A stretch of 64,000 nucleotides of DNA from Sorangium cellulosum (GTDB taxonomy: Bacteria; Myxococcota_A; Polyangia; Polyangiales; Polyangiaceae), in contig NZ_CP012673.1 of NCBI RefSeq assembly GCF_002950945.1, positions 8,074,501-8,138,500 of the forward strand, in the 5' to 3' direction. Shown here piece by piece: positions 25,848-35,123 of this stretch; the first letter of the stretch is position 1, and every line of letters begins with the position of its first letter. The notes under the pieces are model-generated. The model saw only the letters and a program-made list of their open reading frames with translations, was not told the DNA's origin and did no database searches. Both the position numbers and the translations under genes were made by a program.

Positions 25848-28800
25848 TCACGCCGGGGAACCGGCCTCGGCGGCGGCGCTCGCCGCGTGCCCCGCCCGCG
25901 GCTCGACCGCCTGAGCGGCGACCTGGCCCGGCGAACGCGCGGCGCCGGCGCTGTCGTCGCCGCGGCGCCACGGCCCCTCGCCGGCGACGACCACGGCGTC
26001 GCCCTTGGGACCATACGCGAGCTCCTCGGAGAAGAAGCGGCAGCCCGCCTCCACGTCGACCGGCACGATCCCCTGCGCCGCCAGCTGCCGGAGCACGCCC
26101 TCGCCGGCCATCCCCACCTCGCGCCAGGGCCCCCACGCGATCGAGACCACCCGCGCCGCGGGCCAGCGCGCGTCGAGCTGCGCCCCGAGGTGGCTCATGA
26201 CCTCGTTGGCGGCTGCGTAATCGGACTGGCCGCGGTTGCCGAACCGCCCGGAGATCGAGCTGAAGAGGACACACCACTTCAGGTCGTCCGGGCGCAGCGC
26301 CTGCCCGAGGAGGAAGGTGCTGTCGGCCTTGGTGTCGAAGACGCGATCGAACGAGTCAGGGCGCTTGTCGGCGAGCAGCTGATCCTCGATGACGCCGGCG
26401 CCGTGGACGACCGCGTCGATCCGCCCGAAGCGGCGGTACACGCCGGAGATCAGGTCCAGGAAGCGCGCCTCGTCCCGCACGTCGATCGCGTGGTACTCCA
26501 CGGCGGCGCCGCGCCGGCGCAGGGCATCGAGCGTGGCGCGGCGCTGCCTCGCCTGCAGCTTGCTCCTGATCTCGGCCTCGATCGCGGCGGGCAACACGTC
26601 GCGCCCCGCACTCCGCGCCTCGAGGAGGGCGCGCCGGCGCAGCGCCTCGACGTCGCCGCCCTCGTCATCGAGCTCCCCCTCGGGGATCTCGGCGCGCCCC
26701 ACGAGGATCAACCGGACGTCCGGGCGGGCGAGCCGGGACGTGATCTCCGCGGTGATGCCGCGCGCGCCCCCCGTCACCAGGACGACCCACCCGGGGCGCG
26801 GCTCCCAGTCGCGCCGCTCCCCCGCAGCGTCGAGCGGCGCGGGCGCCACGGACACGACCGCGCGCTGGCCGCCCGTGTAGCGCACCTCGCGGTCGTCCGG
26901 CGCGTGCAGCAGCTCGTCGAGGATGCGGCTCGCCATGAGGTCCGGCGCCTGCACCTCGTCGAACCCGAGCGCCTTGGCGACGGTCCGGGGGTGCTCGTGC
27001 ACCACACACCGCAGGATGCCGTGGCAGCCGGCGCTGGAGGCCGACCCGTCGAGGCCCTCCTGCCCGCGTCCGCCCCCGAGCAGCGTGGCGGCCACGATCC
27101 GCAGGGGCTCGCCCCGGCCGTCGGCCAGCTCGCCGGCGCAGGCCTGCACGGCGTGAAACAGGCTCTTGGCCTGGACGCCGTTGCCGCGCCGGAACGCGCC
27201 GAGCCCGTCCACCGGGCCGCGGTGGAGCGACGCGAGGTGCACGATCCCGCACACGGCGCCGTGCTCGCGGCGCGCGGCGGCGACGTGGCGCTCGATCTGC
27301 GCGGGCTCCTCGAGCGCCGCGCGCGGGATCACGACCGGCCTGGCCCCGTGCTGCGCGAGCTGGGCGCACACGCGCGCGCCGAGCCCCAGGTCGTCCTCGG
27401 TCACGAGGAAGAGCCCCTGCGGGCGCGCCGAGGGCTCGCGGCGCAGCTCCTTGCGCTCGGCGCGCAGGACGAAGCGAGGGCACGCCGCGGCCGTCTCGGG
27501 CGGCTCGGGTGCGGCAGCGCCGTTCTGCGCCGGAGCGGGCGCGCCCTCGCCCGGCTTCCCGGCGCCGAGCGCCGCCGCTTCACCCGACACGACCTCGACG
27601 AGGCCGTTCATCGATCGGATCCGGGAGAGCCGGTCCATCGACGAGCGGAGCCGCGCGGCCACCGGCGGCGGGAGCTCGCGCAGCAACGTCTCCAGGATCT
27701 CGATCCGCTTGATGGAGTCGATCCCGAGCTCCCCCTCCATGTCCTGGTCGAGGCCGAGCATGTCCTCCGGGTAGCCCGTCCGGCGGCTGACCAGCGTGGC
27801 GAGCGTCCGCCGCAACGCCGCCGGCTCGAGCGCCGCGGGCGCCGTGCCGCGCTCCGGCGCGCTCGCCTCGCCGCGCTCCGGCGCCCTCGCCTCGCCGCGC
27901 GCCGCAGCCGCCGGCGCCGCCAGCGCAGGCGGCGACGGCGGCGCCGCCAGCGCAGGCGGCGACGGCGGCGCCGCCAGGGCAGGCGGCGACGGCGGAGCTC
28001 CGCCGAGCGCCGCGCGCGGAGCGGCCTGGCCGCCCTGCCGCGGCGCCGGAGCCGAAGCGAGCGCGGCCGCGTCGCCGTCGCCGCCGAGCCGGAGGAGGAA
28101 CTCCGAGGTGACGCGCTCCTGCATCGCCAGGAACCGGCGCATCGTCTCCTGATGCTCCCGGTACGCGAGGAGCGGGACGTCGGCGGCGGCAGCGCCGGCG
28201 CCAGGGTCCTCCTCGTCGAGATCGAGCTCGGGGGCGGCGCCGTGCTCGAGCAACGGGCGCTCGCCGAGCAACCCGACCGGCTCGTCGGCGCGGCGGATTC
28301 GCCCGCCGTCGATGCGCCACCCGGGGAGCGGGGCCTCGGGGCGATCGGCCGCGAGCGCGCGCAGGTCGAGCCGCTCGCAGGGCCGATCCACGAACAGCGC
28401 CGGCAGATCGAGCCCGACGCCGGCGACGACCAGCGCCGCGAGCGCCTGCAGGAGGCCCTTGAGCCCGCCCCCGGCGCCGTCGAAGCCGACGGCCAGGTGA
28501 GGCTGGCCGTCGAGGATCCGCCGGACGAGGCCCGTCAGCGTGGCCTTCGGCCCGAGCTCGACGAAGGTCCTCGCGCCGTCCTCGTACATCCGCCGGACCT
28601 GCGCGACGAAGTCGACCGGGGCCTCGAGCTGCGCCCCGAGGAGCGCGCGGATCTCCGCGGGATCGCGCGGGTACGGGCGGCCGGTCGCGCTCGCGTAGAC
28701 GTCGCGCTGCGGCGGCGCGATCGCCGCGCGCTCGAGGGCGCCGGCGAACGGGGCCCGGACCGGGCGCATGAGGGGCGAGTGGAACGCGCTCGAGACCGGG

Positions 28801-31800
28801 AGCCAGCTCGCGCGGATCCCCTTCGCGGTCAGCCCAGAGACCGCGGCGCGCACCGCGTGGAGCTCGCCGGAGACGACGCACTGGTCGGGCGCGTTGTGGT
28901 TGGCGATGCAGACCGCCGGGAACGCCGCGAGCTCGGCCTCGAGCTCGGCCCGGGGGAGCATGACCGCCGCCATCGCGCCCGGCGCCGACGGCACCTCTTC
29001 CATGAGCCGCCCGCGCGCCTCGGACAGCGCGAGCCAGCCCTCGCGCGACAGGGCGCCCGCCGCGCGCAGGGCGGTCAGCTCGCCGTAGCTGTGACCGGCG
29101 AGCATGTCGGGGCGGAGCCCGAGGCGCAGCGCGAGCTGGAGCATCCCGTCGCTGATCACCCCGATCGCCGGCTGCGCGATCCGCGTGGCCGTGAGCTCGC
29201 GGCGCTGCCGCTCCTTGGCCTCCTCGGAGAAGGCCGCCGGCGGCAGGATGAAGCGGCTCAGGCGCGCGGGCAGCAGGCCTTCGAGCAGCCCATCGCCGAG
29301 CTCGAGGGCGCCCCGCAGCTCGGAGAAGTACAGGGCGACCTCGCGGCCCATCGACGGGTACTGCGAGCCTTGCCCGGGGAAGAGGAACGCGGTCTTGCCC
29401 GCCTCCGGGCAGGGCGCGGTCCGGAGGTGGACGTGGGCGGGCAGCGGGCCCTCCGGCGCGCTTCCAGGCGGGAGGCGGAGGCGCGCGAGCGCCAGCTCGA
29501 GCGCGCCGAGCAGGTGCTCGAGGTCGTCCGCGACGACGCAGACGGCGGCCCCCGTGGGCCCCGCGGCGCGGCGCTCGGCCGCCACACGCGCGCACGTGAA
29601 GGCGACGTCGCGGAGGCTCGGCGCGCCGGGCCCCGGGCGCAGCGCGCGCGCCAGCTGCTCGAGATCGGCGGCCAGCGACGGCGCGTCGGACGCCTCGACG
29701 ACGACCAGCTCGTGCGGCCAGCGGTCGGCGCCGAGCACGGGCGCCGCGAAGTCGCCCCGGTACTCCTCCAGGACGGCGTGGAAGTTCGTCCCGCCGAAGC
29801 CGAACGCGCTCACGCCGGCGCGCCGAGGCGCCGGCCCACCGAGCCAGGGCCGCGGCTCGTCCACGAGGTACATCGGGCAGTCGCCCGACGCGAGCGGCTC
29901 GACCGGGGCGTCCACGCCGGCGTGGGGCGGCAGGACGTGGTGCCGCAGCGCGAGCAGCGCCTTGAGCACGCCGACCAGGCCCGCGGCGTTCCTGGTGTGG
30001 CCGAGGAGCGACTTCGCCGACCCGATGGCGCAGCGCCCGGGCGGCGCCCCCGCGGCGCGGAGCACGCCCGCGATCGTCTCGAGCTCGGCGCGGTCGCCGA
30101 CGGCCGTGCCGGTGCCATGCGCCTCGTACATCTCGATCGAGGCCGGGTCGATGCCCGCCCGGCCGTACGCCCGCTCGAGCGCGATGCGCTGGCCGGCGGG
30201 CTTCGGCGCGGTGAGCCCCATCCCCTTGCCGTCGCTCGAGCCGGCGACGGACTGGATGACCGCGTCGATGCGGTCGCCGTCGCGCTCCGCGTCCGCGAGC
30301 CGCTTCAGGACCAGCACGGCGACGCCCTCGCCGATCACGATGCCGTCCGCCTTTTCGTCGAACACGCTGGCGCGGCCTCGCGGGGAGAAGGCCCGCGTCT
30401 TGCTGAAGGCGAGGTACCCGTGCGGGGTCTGCTCGAGCTCGACGGCGCCCACGATCGCGACGTTGGAGCGGCCGGTGACGAGCTCCGTGACGGCGAGGTC
30501 GAGCGCCGCGAGCGAGGAGCCGCAGGCGGCGTCGACGGTCAGGTTGGGGCCCCGCAGATCGAACTGGTTGGCGACCCGCCCGGCGACGACGTTCGCGAGG
30601 ATGCCGGCGTAGCTCTCCTCGGACCACGCGGGGAGCCGCGCGAGGCTCGCCGGCGCCGGGCGGCCCACGATCAGCGGGAGCAGGCCGCGCGCCACGTACG
30701 CCTGCTCCAGATCGGCCGTGCCGTTGGCCGCGAAGATCACGGCGGTGCCCTCGCGATCGAAGCCCCCCGAGGTGTACCCCGCGTCCGCGAGCGCGCGACG
30801 GGTCACCTCCAGGGCGAGGAGCTGGGCGACGCCGATCGATTTGAGCGAGAAGGGCGGGATCCCGTAGCGCAGCGGGTCGAACGGGAGCTCGTCGAGGAAG
30901 CCGCCCCACTTCGAGTAGATCCTGTCCTCCGCCCGCGGATCCGGGTCGTAGTAGAGGCGGTGGTCCCAGCGCTCCACGGGGATCTCGCGGATCGCGTCGA
31001 CCTTGCCGAGGAGGTTCCACCAGAGCTCCTCCACCCCCTGCGCCTTCGGCAGCAGGCACGCCGCGCCGATCACGGCGATCTGCGCGGGCTCCGGCGCGCG
31101 GCGCGGCGCGAGCTCCACCGAGGCCTGGACGATGCGGTCGAGCGCGCGCCGGCTGCCCGCGGACACGTCCTCGTGCAGCGACGCGACGTCGACGACGCCC
31201 GATCGCAGCGAGGCGACGTCACCCATCATGTACAGGCCGCGGGACATCTGCCGCGCGTCGTCGGCCGGGCCGAGCTGGCCCCCGTCGCCGCGCTCGAGGC
31301 CCTTGGACGCGATCCTCAGGCGGCCCAGCGTCATCTGCTCGAGCGCCTCGCTGATCGCGGCCGCGGGCTGCCCCTCCCGCCGCATCCGCTCGTGGGCGGC
31401 GCGGAGCTCGCCCACGAAGGGCGTGGGCGCGCAGCGGATGACGTGCCCCGGCCCCGTCTCGATCGTGACGGTGCCGTCGCAGGCGAGCGCCTGGCGCTGG
31501 AACCCCGGCGCGATCGCGCCGCTCGCGACCGCCTCCGCGGTGAAGAGGTACGCGGTGCCCATGAGCACGCCCACGCGGACCCCGGCGGCCGCGAGGGGGG
31601 CGGCCATCGCCGCGGCCATGGCGGCCGAGCGCGCGTCGTGGATGCCGCCGGCGAACAGCGCGTGGACGGCCGCCGCGTCGGGCGCCTTCTCGTCGAGCAG
31701 CGCGTCGATCATCCCGTCCCACAGCGAGAAGCTCGTCAGCGGGCCGACGTGGCCGCCGCACTCGGAGCCCTCGAACACGAACCGCCGGGCGCCGCGCTCG

Positions 31801-33164
31801 AGGAAGGCGCGCAGGAGCGCGGGCGTCGGCACATGGAGGTACGTGGGGATCCCCTGCTCCTCGAGCTGGGCGGCCTGGTCCGGCCTGCCCCCCGCGATCA
31901 GCGCGTGGCGGGGCCGGACCTCGGCGATGGCGGCCAGCTGCTCCTGTCGGATCTCCGGCGGGACGAAGCCGAGGATCCCGACGCCCCACGGCCGGTCGCC
32001 GAGGCGCGCCTGGGTGGCCCGGAGCAGCTCGTCCACCTGGGGGCGGCGCATCAGCGCCAGCGCGAGCAGCGGGAGCGCGCCGCCGTCCGCCACGGCCGCC
32101 GCGAACTCGGCCCGATCGCTGACCCGCGTCATGGGGCCTTGCACGATGGGGTACCGCGTCCCGTGCGCGCGGGCGAGCGGGCTGTCCGGCGCCAGCACAT
32201 CGTGCTTCCGCGCGAGCTCCAGGTGTTCGGACGCGGCGTCCCGCAGCGCGCGGAGAAAGCGCCCGGTGGTCGTGTACCTGCGGGCGTACTCGGCCGCCCG
32301 CCCGACGGCGTGGCCGACCGGCAGGGCGCCGCGGCCCTGGTGATCCCAGCCGAGGAGCGCGCGCGCCCCGTCGACCCACTCCCTTCGCCGCGCCTCCGGA
32401 TCGAGCTCTTTCCGCTCGATCTCCTCCGCGAGCCGCGCCACCTCCTGGCCGCCCGGCAGGTCGGGCCGCGAGGCGATGCGCAGCGGCGCGCCCAGGCGCT
32501 CGCCCACGACGGTGGTATCCGCGCTGCTCAGGCGGGACAGGCTCGCGCGGGCGCGCTCCGGCAGCGGCGATTCGCGCAGGAGGAGGAGCTGGTCGTCGAG
32601 CACGACGCCCGCCGCGCCCGCGGCGCGGCAGGCGGCGGCGCTGTGCAGGCCGATCCCGCCCTGGACCAGGAACGGGCGCGGCTGCCGGGAGAGGCGCTGC
32701 GCGAGCAGAAAGGCCGACTCCTTGCCGACGAAGCCGCCGCTCTCGCGCCCCTTCGCGAGCCAGCCGTCGAACCCGAGCGCGCCGTCCGCGGCGCCGAGCC
32801 CGTCGCCGTCGCCGATCTCGAGCCACACCTTGCGCCGGCGGCTCGGCGGCAGGGCGGCGAGCCGCGCGCGCGCGGACGGGTCCTGCCACGCGGAGATCAC
32901 GAGCCAGTGGGGCCGCGGATCCAGCGCCGAGAGGAGCTCCGCGCTGGCGTCGATCTGGTCCGCCCGGAGGCGGAGCCCGACGGGGCAGCCCGGGGGCGCG
33001 CGGTCGAGGAGGCGGCGGAGGTTCTCCCGCCCGAGCGGGAGATCCTGCTCGCCGCACGGCTCGCGGTCCAGCACCGCGACGCCGCCGGCGCGCGCCGTGG
33101 CCACGGCGACGCCGGGGTGAGGCCAGTGGATTGCCGACAGCGACACGCAATAAAAATCATCCAT
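25848..33164 (-). CDS. PUFA-synthase-like type I PKS: NMO-like, NMO-ER, KS, AT, ACP, KR
   Basis: 2438 residues from an ATG with GGGTGGTGGG upstream. Order of parts: a degenerate nitronate-monooxygenase-like half barrel (about 1-330, with GGIGLHSAAACRAAGA), a fuller NMO-type enoyl reductase (about 335-640, YPIVQGPMTRVSD and EGSECGGHVGP), a ketosynthase with Cys881 in DAACGSSLAALD, EAHGTGT and SAKSLLGHT, an acyltransferase with Ser1359 in GHSYGE, a Pro/Ala linker with repeats, an ACP with Ser1817 in LGIDSIKR, and a ketoreductase (about 2120-2360, VTGGARGIT, SSISGRFGNRGQSDYAAAN). The dehydratase is probably supplied in trans by the AT-DH protein. No thioesterase or reductase release domain is visible. 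It probably acts iteratively to make a reduced acyl chain. Confidence 0.9.
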   Translation of the reverse strand: MDDFYCVSLSAIHWPHPGVAVATARAGGVAVLDREPCGEQDLPLGRENLRRLLDRAPPGCPVGLRLRADQIDASAELLSALDPRPHWLVISAWQDPSARARLAALPPSRRRKVWLEIGDGDGLGAADGALGFDGWLAKGRESGGFVGKESAFLLAQRLSRQPRPFLVQGGIGLHSAAACRAAGAAGVVLDDQLLLLRESPLPERARASLSRLSSADTTVVGERLGAPLRIASRPDLPGGQEVARLAEEIERKELDPEARRREWVDGARALLGWDHQGRGALPVGHAVGRAAEYARRYTTTGRFLRALRDAASEHLELARKHDVLAPDSPLARAHGTRYPIVQGPMTRVSDRAEFAAAVADGGALPLLALALMRRPQVDELLRATQARLGDRPWGVGILGFVPPEIRQEQLAAIAEVRPRHALIAGGRPDQAAQLEEQGIPTYLHVPTPALLRAFLERGARRFVFEGSECGGHVGPLTSFSLWDGMIDALLDEKAPDAAAVHALFAGGIHDARSAAMAAAMAAPLAAAGVRVGVLMGTAYLFTAEAVASGAIAPGFQRQALACDGTVTIETGPGHVIRCAPTPFVGELRAAHERMRREGQPAAAISEALEQMTLGRLRIASKGLERGDGGQLGPADDARQMSRGLYMMGDVASLRSGVVDVASLHEDVSAGSRRALDRIVQASVELAPRRAPEPAQIAVIGAACLLPKAQGVEELWWNLLGKVDAIREIPVERWDHRLYYDPDPRAEDRIYSKWGGFLDELPFDPLRYGIPPFSLKSIGVAQLLALEVTRRALADAGYTSGGFDREGTAVIFAANGTADLEQAYVARGLLPLIVGRPAPASLARLPAWSEESYAGILANVVAGRVANQFDLRGPNLTVDAACGSSLAALDLAVTELVTGRSNVAIVGAVELEQTPHGYLAFSKTRAFSPRGRASVFDEKADGIVIGEGVAVLVLKRLADAERDGDRIDAVIQSVAGSSDGKGMGLTAPKPAGQRIALERAYGRAGIDPASIEMYEAHGTGTAVGDRAELETIAGVLRAAGAPPGRCAIGSAKSLLGHTRNAAGLVGVLKALLALRHHVLPPHAGVDAPVEPLASGDCPMYLVDEPRPWLGGPAPRRAGVSAFGFGGTNFHAVLEEYRGDFAAPVLGADRWPHELVVVEASDAPSLAADLEQLARALRPGPGAPSLRDVAFTCARVAAERRAAGPTGAAVCVVADDLEHLLGALELALARLRLPPGSAPEGPLPAHVHLRTAPCPEAGKTAFLFPGQGSQYPSMGREVALYFSELRGALELGDGLLEGLLPARLSRFILPPAAFSEEAKERQRRELTATRIAQPAIGVISDGMLQLALRLGLRPDMLAGHSYGELTALRAAGALSREGWLALSEARGRLMEEVPSAPGAMAAVMLPRAELEAELAAFPAVCIANHNAPDQCVVSGELHAVRAAVSGLTAKGIRASWLPVSSAFHSPLMRPVRAPFAGALERAAIAPPQRDVYASATGRPYPRDPAEIRALLGAQLEAPVDFVAQVRRMYEDGARTFVELGPKATLTGLVRRILDGQPHLAVGFDGAGGGLKGLLQALAALVVAGVGLDLPALFVDRPCERLDLRALAADRPEAPLPGWRIDGGRIRRADEPVGLLGERPLLEHGAAPELDLDEEDPGAGAAAADVPLLAYREHQETMRRFLAMQERVTSEFLLRLGGDGDAAALASAPAPRQGGQAAPRAALGGAPPSPPALAAPPSPPALAAPPSPPALAAPAAAARGEARAPERGEASAPERGTAPAALEPAALRRTLATLVSRRTGYPEDMLGLDQDMEGELGIDSIKRIEILETLLRELPPPVAARLRSSMDRLSRIRSMNGLVEVVSGEAAALGAGKPGEGAPAPAQNGAAAPEPPETAAACPRFVLRAERKELRREPSARPQGLFLVTEDDLGLGARVCAQLAQHGARPVVIPRAALEEPAQIERHVAAARREHGAVCGIVHLASLHRGPVDGLGAFRRGNGVQAKSLFHAVQACAGELADGRGEPLRIVAATLLGGGRGQEGLDGSASSAGCHGILRCVVHEHPRTVAKALGFDEVQAPDLMASRILDELLHAPDDREVRYTGGQRAVVSVAPAPLDAAGERRDWEPRPGWVVLVTGGARGITAEITSRLARPDVRLILVGRAEIPEGELDDEGGDVEALRRRALLEARSAGRDVLPAAIEAEIRSKLQARQRRATLDALRRRGAAVEYHAIDVRDEARFLDLISGVYRRFGRIDAVVHGAGVIEDQLLADKRPDSFDRVFDTKADSTFLLGQALRPDDLKWCVLFSSISGRFGNRGQSDYAAANEVMSHLGAQLDARWPAARVVSIAWGPWREVGMAGEGVLRQLAAQGIVPVDVEAGCRFFSEELAYGPKGDAVVVAGEGPWRRGDDSAGAARSPGQVAAQAVEPRAGHAASAAAEAGSPA

Positions 33165-33454
33165 GCGATGCCCACCACCCTCTACCGAGCGACGAGAGCG
33201 AATGCGGCAGCTCCGCTGCCTGGCGGCGCCGGGGCGCCCGCCGTCGCGGGTACAGCGACGTGCTGCGCCGGCAACTCTAGCCCGCCGCGCGTGCCGGGCC
33301 ACCTCACAAGTCCATTTCTTCACGGCGTGAGTCGGCGGCGTAGCCGCTTCATAAAGAATTGTTAAGCGGACGAGCCTGCCAGGCGATAACGACCGGCATG
33401 CCTGGTGCCGGCGATCTATGTCCCGCAGATGCCCTCTCGCGCCCGGTAATGCGC

Positions 33455-33485
33455 TTGACAGACTGGACCGCGCCCGCCACATAGT
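33455..33485 (+). promoter_or_regulatory. Candidate promoter upstream of the methyltransferase gene
   Basis: A perfect TTGACA (33455-33460) is followed after 19 bases by CATAGT (33480-33485), four of six matches to TATAAT; the spacing is one to two bases longer than ideal. It lies about 90 bases before the methyltransferase start within the 409-base divergent gap to the PKS gene. The remainder of that gap shows only a short GCGGC/GCCGC hairpin near 33334-33346 and no gene. Confidence 0.35.
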
Positions 33486-33573
33486 GCGCTGGCCGCGGCG
33501 CGGAGCCCGGGCGAGTTGACGCCATGTCCCGGCCCGAGGGCGAACGCTCCGGAGATCCACGAGGTCGACAACC

Positions 33574-34305
33574 ATGCTCGTCGAACGCATCCAATCGATC
33601 GATGTGTTGCATCACGAACCGCCGTACTCGGCGGCCTACCTCGCGGAGCAGGGGCTCACGGGCCTCAACGTCGGATGCTCCTTCTGGAACATCCGGCCTG
33701 GCAGCCTGAACGTCGATCTCTCGAAGCTGGAGTCGCCCAGCGGCCATTCCACGGCGTACGGCCGGCTGTCGCTCCTCGACGCTCGGTTCCATTACCTCGA
33801 GTACGACGTCACGACGCCGTTGCCCCTGCCTGACGCGTCCTTCGAGTGGCTCCACTCGGAGCACCTCATCGAGCACATCTCGCAGGCCGGGGCGATCCGG
33901 TTCCTGAAGGAGGCGCACCGGGTGCTGAAGCCCGGCGGCCTGCTCCGCATCTCCACGCCGGACCTCGCGATCTACGTCGACGGTTACCGGGACCCGTCGC
34001 GGAAGTTCTTCAACAAACACGCGAGGATGATCGAGCAGATCAGCAGGATGTTCCCCGACCCGGACGAGCCCTTCCCGGAGGTGCAAGAGCGGCCGGCGTG
34101 GATGGTGAACCAGATCTTCAAGTTCTGGGGACACCAGTGGATCTACGACTTCGAGGAGATGGTCTACGTCCTCCGCGAGGCGGGGTTCGACGAGAGGTCG
34201 ATCGAGCGGACCTCTTTCCGGAAAGGGAGAGATCCGAAGGTGTCCGAGATCGATCTCGTCGTGCACCGCGACGAGACGCTCTACGTCGAGGCGATCCGGA
34301 CCTGA
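33574..34305 (+). CDS. Class I SAM-dependent methyltransferase-like protein
   Basis: 243-residue protein of the predicted methyltransferase group often paired with sugar or lipid genes. LNVGCSFWNIRPGSLNVDL is a shortened SAM-binding loop, LEYDVTTPLPLPDASFEWLHSEHLIEHI matches motif II and post-II, and RFLKEAHRVLKPGGLLRISTPD is motif III. The glycine-rich first loop is abbreviated, as in the COG4627 type. It is divergent from the PKS and upstream of a hydrolase gene by about 100 bases. It could methylate the deoxysugar or chain, but the link is only by position. Confidence 0.72.
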   Translation: MLVERIQSIDVLHHEPPYSAAYLAEQGLTGLNVGCSFWNIRPGSLNVDLSKLESPSGHSTAYGRLSLLDARFHYLEYDVTTPLPLPDASFEWLHSEHLIEHISQAGAIRFLKEAHRVLKPGGLLRISTPDLAIYVDGYRDPSRKFFNKHARMIEQISRMFPDPDEPFPEVQERPAWMVNQIFKFWGHQWIYDFEEMVYVLREAGFDERSIERTSFRKGRDPKVSEIDLVVHRDETLYVEAIRT

Positions 34306-34409
34306 CCGCCCTCCGGCGGCCTCTCCCCCGGCACGCGCGGGCCTCGGCGGAGAGCACGCCCGGCCCGCGCGGCGGCCGCGGTCGAGATCGCGCTCGCACC
34401 AGGAGAATC

Positions 34410-35093
34410 ATGGGTCAGAAGGTCTCGTTTCCTGCGATCCTCGGAGGACAGGGCAGCGGAGAGATCGCGCTGCCGGAGCAGGATGGCAAGGCGCCAGCCG
34501 TCGTCGTCCTTCACGAGTGGTGGGGGCTCACCGATCAGCTTCGCGTGATCCTGGACCGGCTCGCCGGCGCGGGCTTCATCGCGCTCGGGCTCGACCTCTA
34601 CCACGGCAAGGTCACGACGGATCCGATCGAGGCGAGCCAGCTGATGAACGCGCTCGACTGGTCGCGCGCTCTCCTCGAGATCTCCGGCGCGGTGTATTTC
34701 CTGGCCGACGACGAGCGGGTCAACGGCAAGATCGGCGCGATCGGCTTCTCCATGGGCGGCGCGCTCTGCTTCTCCGCGGCCGCCACCATTCCGAGGCTCT
34801 CGGCGGCGGTGCCTTTCTACGGCGTCCCGGGCGAGGCCCCCGACTCCACGAAGGTGAACGCGGCGATCCTGGCCCACTTCGCGGCCCGGGACACGTGGGC
34901 GAAGCCCGCGCTCGCGAGGGCGCTCCAGGCGGAGCTCGCGGCGCGCGGGCGGTCCATGGAGCTCCACGTTTACGACGCGGACCACGCCTTCATGAACGAG
35001 GCTCGGCCCGAGGTCTACCACCCGCAAGCGGCCAGGGTCGCGTGGGATCGGACGCTCGGATTCCTCCGGAAGCACCTCGGCACGGCCGGATGA
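34410..35093 (+). CDS. Dienelactone hydrolase family protein
   Basis: 227-residue alpha/beta hydrolase of the DLH family, beginning at an ATG with AGGAGAAT six bases before. VVLHEWWGLTDQLRVILDRLA and GLDLYHGK are classic for the family; the nucleophile elbow is GFSMGG with Ser, where true dienelactone hydrolases have Cys. The Asp/His partners lie in HFAARDTWAKP and YDADHAFMNE. It hydrolyses an ester or lactone of unknown identity. It follows the methyltransferase gene on the same strand and converges on the membrane-protein gene about 30 bases on. Confidence 0.87.
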   Translation: MGQKVSFPAILGGQGSGEIALPEQDGKAPAVVVLHEWWGLTDQLRVILDRLAGAGFIALGLDLYHGKVTTDPIEASQLMNALDWSRALLEISGAVYFLADDERVNGKIGAIGFSMGGALCFSAAATIPRLSAAVPFYGVPGEAPDSTKVNAAILAHFAARDTWAKPALARALQAELAARGRSMELHVYDADHAFMNEARPEVYHPQAARVAWDRTLGFLRKHLGTAG

Positions 35094-35123
35094 TCGTCCG
35101 GGCGAATCGCCTCGCGGTTCGCC

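Noticed and set aside
25812-33365. A 2517-residue open frame on the plus strand opposite the PKS gene
   Set aside because: It is a mirror of the PKS coding strand: Arg/Ala/Glu-rich, no domain, no ribosome site. Long antisense frames are expected where GC at third positions is high.
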